64,000 nucleotides of DNA from Salinimicrobium sediminis (lineage in GTDB: Bacteria > Bacteroidota > Bacteroidia > Flavobacteriales > Flavobacteriaceae). The translations under genes were made by a program, and so were the position numbers. The stretch is from NCBI RefSeq assembly GCF_900215295.1, contig NZ_OCMF01000002.1, positions 124,001-188,000 of the forward strand. Reading direction: 5' to 3'. This document shows, piece after piece, positions 62,638-64,000 of this stretch. Below the pieces are notes generated by a model. That model saw only the letters and a program-made list of their open reading frames with translations. It ran no database searches and had not been told where the DNA came from. Position 1 is the first letter of the stretch. The number at the start of each line of letters is the position of its first letter.

Positions 62638-64000
62638 GCATTAATTAGTTGTGAAAGAGAAATCCCCTTTCTGATTTGATTTATTTTCTCGTTGGTTTCT
62701 TCTGTTTTTAAATATCTCGGGGTAAGGCTAACCGGTAATAACACCCGTCTGTCTCGCAATTCATTGATAATGGGCATATGTTCCAAAGCAAACTTTCCGG
62801 TTAACAAAGGCTCCAATTCTCCGCCTTCTTCTAGATATTCCTTTACCTGTAAAATGCCTTTGAAATAGGAGATATCTTTGGTAAAGCCGCCACCCTGCAT
62901 GATCCTTGATGTAATATTAAAAGATCGGGCAGGGGAGAAGTTGTAATCCTTATGTAGCAACCGGAATATACCCTGGAAATCTGCACCATGCATTCTTGCT
63001 GCAGAAGCTACTACTCTCCCCGCAAGGGTTCTCATCCTGTTTGCGGTCAATCCTCCAACAAAATATTCAGACATTACGGCAAGGCCTTCCTGCAGGGTAT
63101 CATAATCTGTAAGTCCAATTGATAAAAGCTTTAAAGGTTGCCGCTTTCCATTATAATAGGTAAGGACATGAGTACCTATTTCATGCTGAACAAGAGCAAT
63201 GGTCTCATTGGTATTCAATTTATAATCTATCGGGATATATAATTCTCCCTGGGAGACCATTAAAATATTCACATCACTCCGCACGTGAACTTTACTGCTA
63301 AAGTTCTTATCCTGATTTCTGAAATAATCGAATTCCTGATGAGCAAGAGCCTTAAAATCATCGGCTTTCATGATGCTGTCAAACTCAACCTGTTCTACCT
63401 CATTTACCTCTCTTAAAAGATTCTCGGCTTCCTTTTGCAAGTGGGAATCTATATCTCCATACAACATCATACTATTATAGAAGAATTCCTTGCTTCCTCT
63501 GTCTGTCAGCATACTGATCTGCAGGTCCAGCTCTTCCCTTTTTTCCCTGAAGATGTGTGACAAAGCAGGATCGTCTATATCTTCCATTCTCAAATTGTAC
63601 AATTTCCTTTTTAGTACATCGGGATCAAAGGGGAGTAATCGATAATGGTAGTTGAGCACCTTTTCAAAGTCAGACTCAAAAAAGGTTTCTTTGATCTGCC
63701 TTATATTGGCAGGGGAGACCAGCCACAGGAATTGATAGGAAGTCTCAATTTCACTAAGTTGCCTGTCGATTTCCAGAACGTTCTCCTGAAGGCTTTTTTG
63801 TCCCAGGGCCTGGTAACTCTTTACTCCGCTGGAAGTTTGAATACGTATGAATTCAAAAATGGCTTTATGAAGGGCTACTACCAGATCATCTTTAAAACTG
63901 CGGAAGAAGACAGGAAATTCTTCTCCTTCTTCATTCCTGTAAACAGGTGGAACTTCAAGTCCTAATAATAAACATCCCGCATCTTTTATTTCCTCCAGGC
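62634..64000 (-). CDS. DUF1704 (QEGLA) metallopeptidase-like protein, N-terminus off window
   Basis: At least 455 codons are open, and the frame continues past base 64000, so the start is not visible; a GTG at 63659 is internal. The zinc-type motif HEIGTH is at 63168-63185 and QEGLA at 63078-63092. Both are hallmarks of DUF1704, which includes bacterial 'flavohemoglobin expression-modulating QEGLA motif' proteins and the human tubulin tyrosine carboxypeptidase MATCAP, where the His/Glu residues bind zinc. A carboxypeptidase or amidase role is therefore likely. It is the first visible gene of a leftward operon with two ATP-grasp ligases and an AstE-type deacylase. Confidence 0.85.
   Translation of the reverse strand, partial: LEEIKDAGCLLLGLEVPPVYRNEEGEEFPVFFRSFKDDLVVALHKAIFEFIRIQTSSGVKSYQALGQKSLQENVLEIDRQLSEIETSYQFLWLVSPANIRQIKETFFESDFEKVLNYHYRLLPFDPDVLKRKLYNLRMEDIDDPALSHIFREKREELDLQISMLTDRGSKEFFYNSMMLYGDIDSHLQKEAENLLREVNEVEQVEFDSIMKADDFKALAHQEFDYFRNQDKNFSSKVHVRSDVNILMVSQGELYIPIDYKLNTNETIALVQHEIGTHVLTYYNGKRQPLKLLSIGLTDYDTLQEGLAVMSEYFVGGLTANRMRTLAGRVVASAARMHGADFQGIFRLLHKDYNFSPARSFNITSRIMQGGGFTKDISYFKGILQVKEYLEEGGELEPLLTGKFALEHMPIINELRDRRVLLPVSLTPRYLKTEETNEKINQIRKGISLSQLINA

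Noticed and set aside
62634-63659. Complete 341-aa DUF1704 protein starting at 63659
   Set aside because: That start is a GTG within a frame that stays open to base 64000, and the upstream codons have normal coding character. The gene is partial in the window.

Overview
The window is chromosomal DNA of a Bacteroidota member, most likely a marine-type Flavobacteriaceae (Gramella/Salegentibacter/Zunongwangia-like). The reasons are AT-rich DNA, the Bacteroidetes -7 promoter word TANNTTTG in front of many genes, weak or absent Shine-Dalgarno sequences, many short lipoproteins, a clade II (Sec/lipoprotein type) nitrous-oxide reductase cluster, and typical flavobacterial families. No rRNA, tRNA, insertion sequence, phage gene or CRISPR array was seen.

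Layout. (1) 1-15862: a divergent alpha-glucan/trehalose locus. Leftward glgE, a treS-maltokinase fusion and glgB form the GlgE route (trehalose to maltose to maltose-1-phosphate to branched glucan). Rightward treZ, a GH57/DUF3536 enzyme, treY and malQ form the TreYZ route (glucan to trehalose) plus malto-oligosaccharide remodelling. The glgB product carries an unusual basic tail of about 340 residues. (2) 15934-23976: a leftward nos operon (cytochrome c, fasciclin lipoprotein, nosZ, membrane protein, nosL, nosD, nosF, nosY, then a 16-Cys copper-storage-like protein), with a divergent Rrf2 regulator that has Fe-S-type cysteines. (3) 24016-31071: pta-ackA, a methyltransferase, a CHRD lipoprotein, a small secreted protein and ychF. 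(4) 31352-36842: parE, a small membrane protein, parC and mscL packed in one operon. (5) 36889-39134: an Xre regulator and lipoprotein diverging from an M14-type peptidase, across an intergenic region with five copies of a 16-bp operator-like palindrome. (6) 39228-53040: mixed housekeeping (Lrp, YihY, PfpI/DJ-1, aroB, proline dehydrogenase, acyltransferase, baeRF, DUF1853, AI-2E transporter, a TruA homologue, recQ, corA, hemerythrin). (7) 53235-57815: a second sugar operon with a luciferase-like oxidoreductase, two GH13 enzymes and a homologue of the Anabaena sensory rhodopsin transducer. (8) 57930-59526: a lactonase-fold lipoprotein and a small lipoprotein. (9) 59536-64000: a leftward operon with a DUF1704 (HEIGTH/QEGLA) metallopeptidase running off the window end, two paralogous GshB-like ATP-grasp ligases and an AstE/AspA-type deacylase.

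Regions 1 and 7 together describe a cell that interconverts trehalose, maltose and glycogen by several routes. Region 2 describes respiration of N2O with its own copper handling and probable NO or redox control. The best candidate for an undescribed system is region 9, a ligase/peptidase/deacylase set consistent with making and trimming an unknown peptide or amino-acyl conjugate. The best regulatory finds are the Xre operator array (37699-37985) and a 20-bp palindrome shared by the nos/rrf2 intergenic region (23434-23453) and the CHRD gene (29104-29123).
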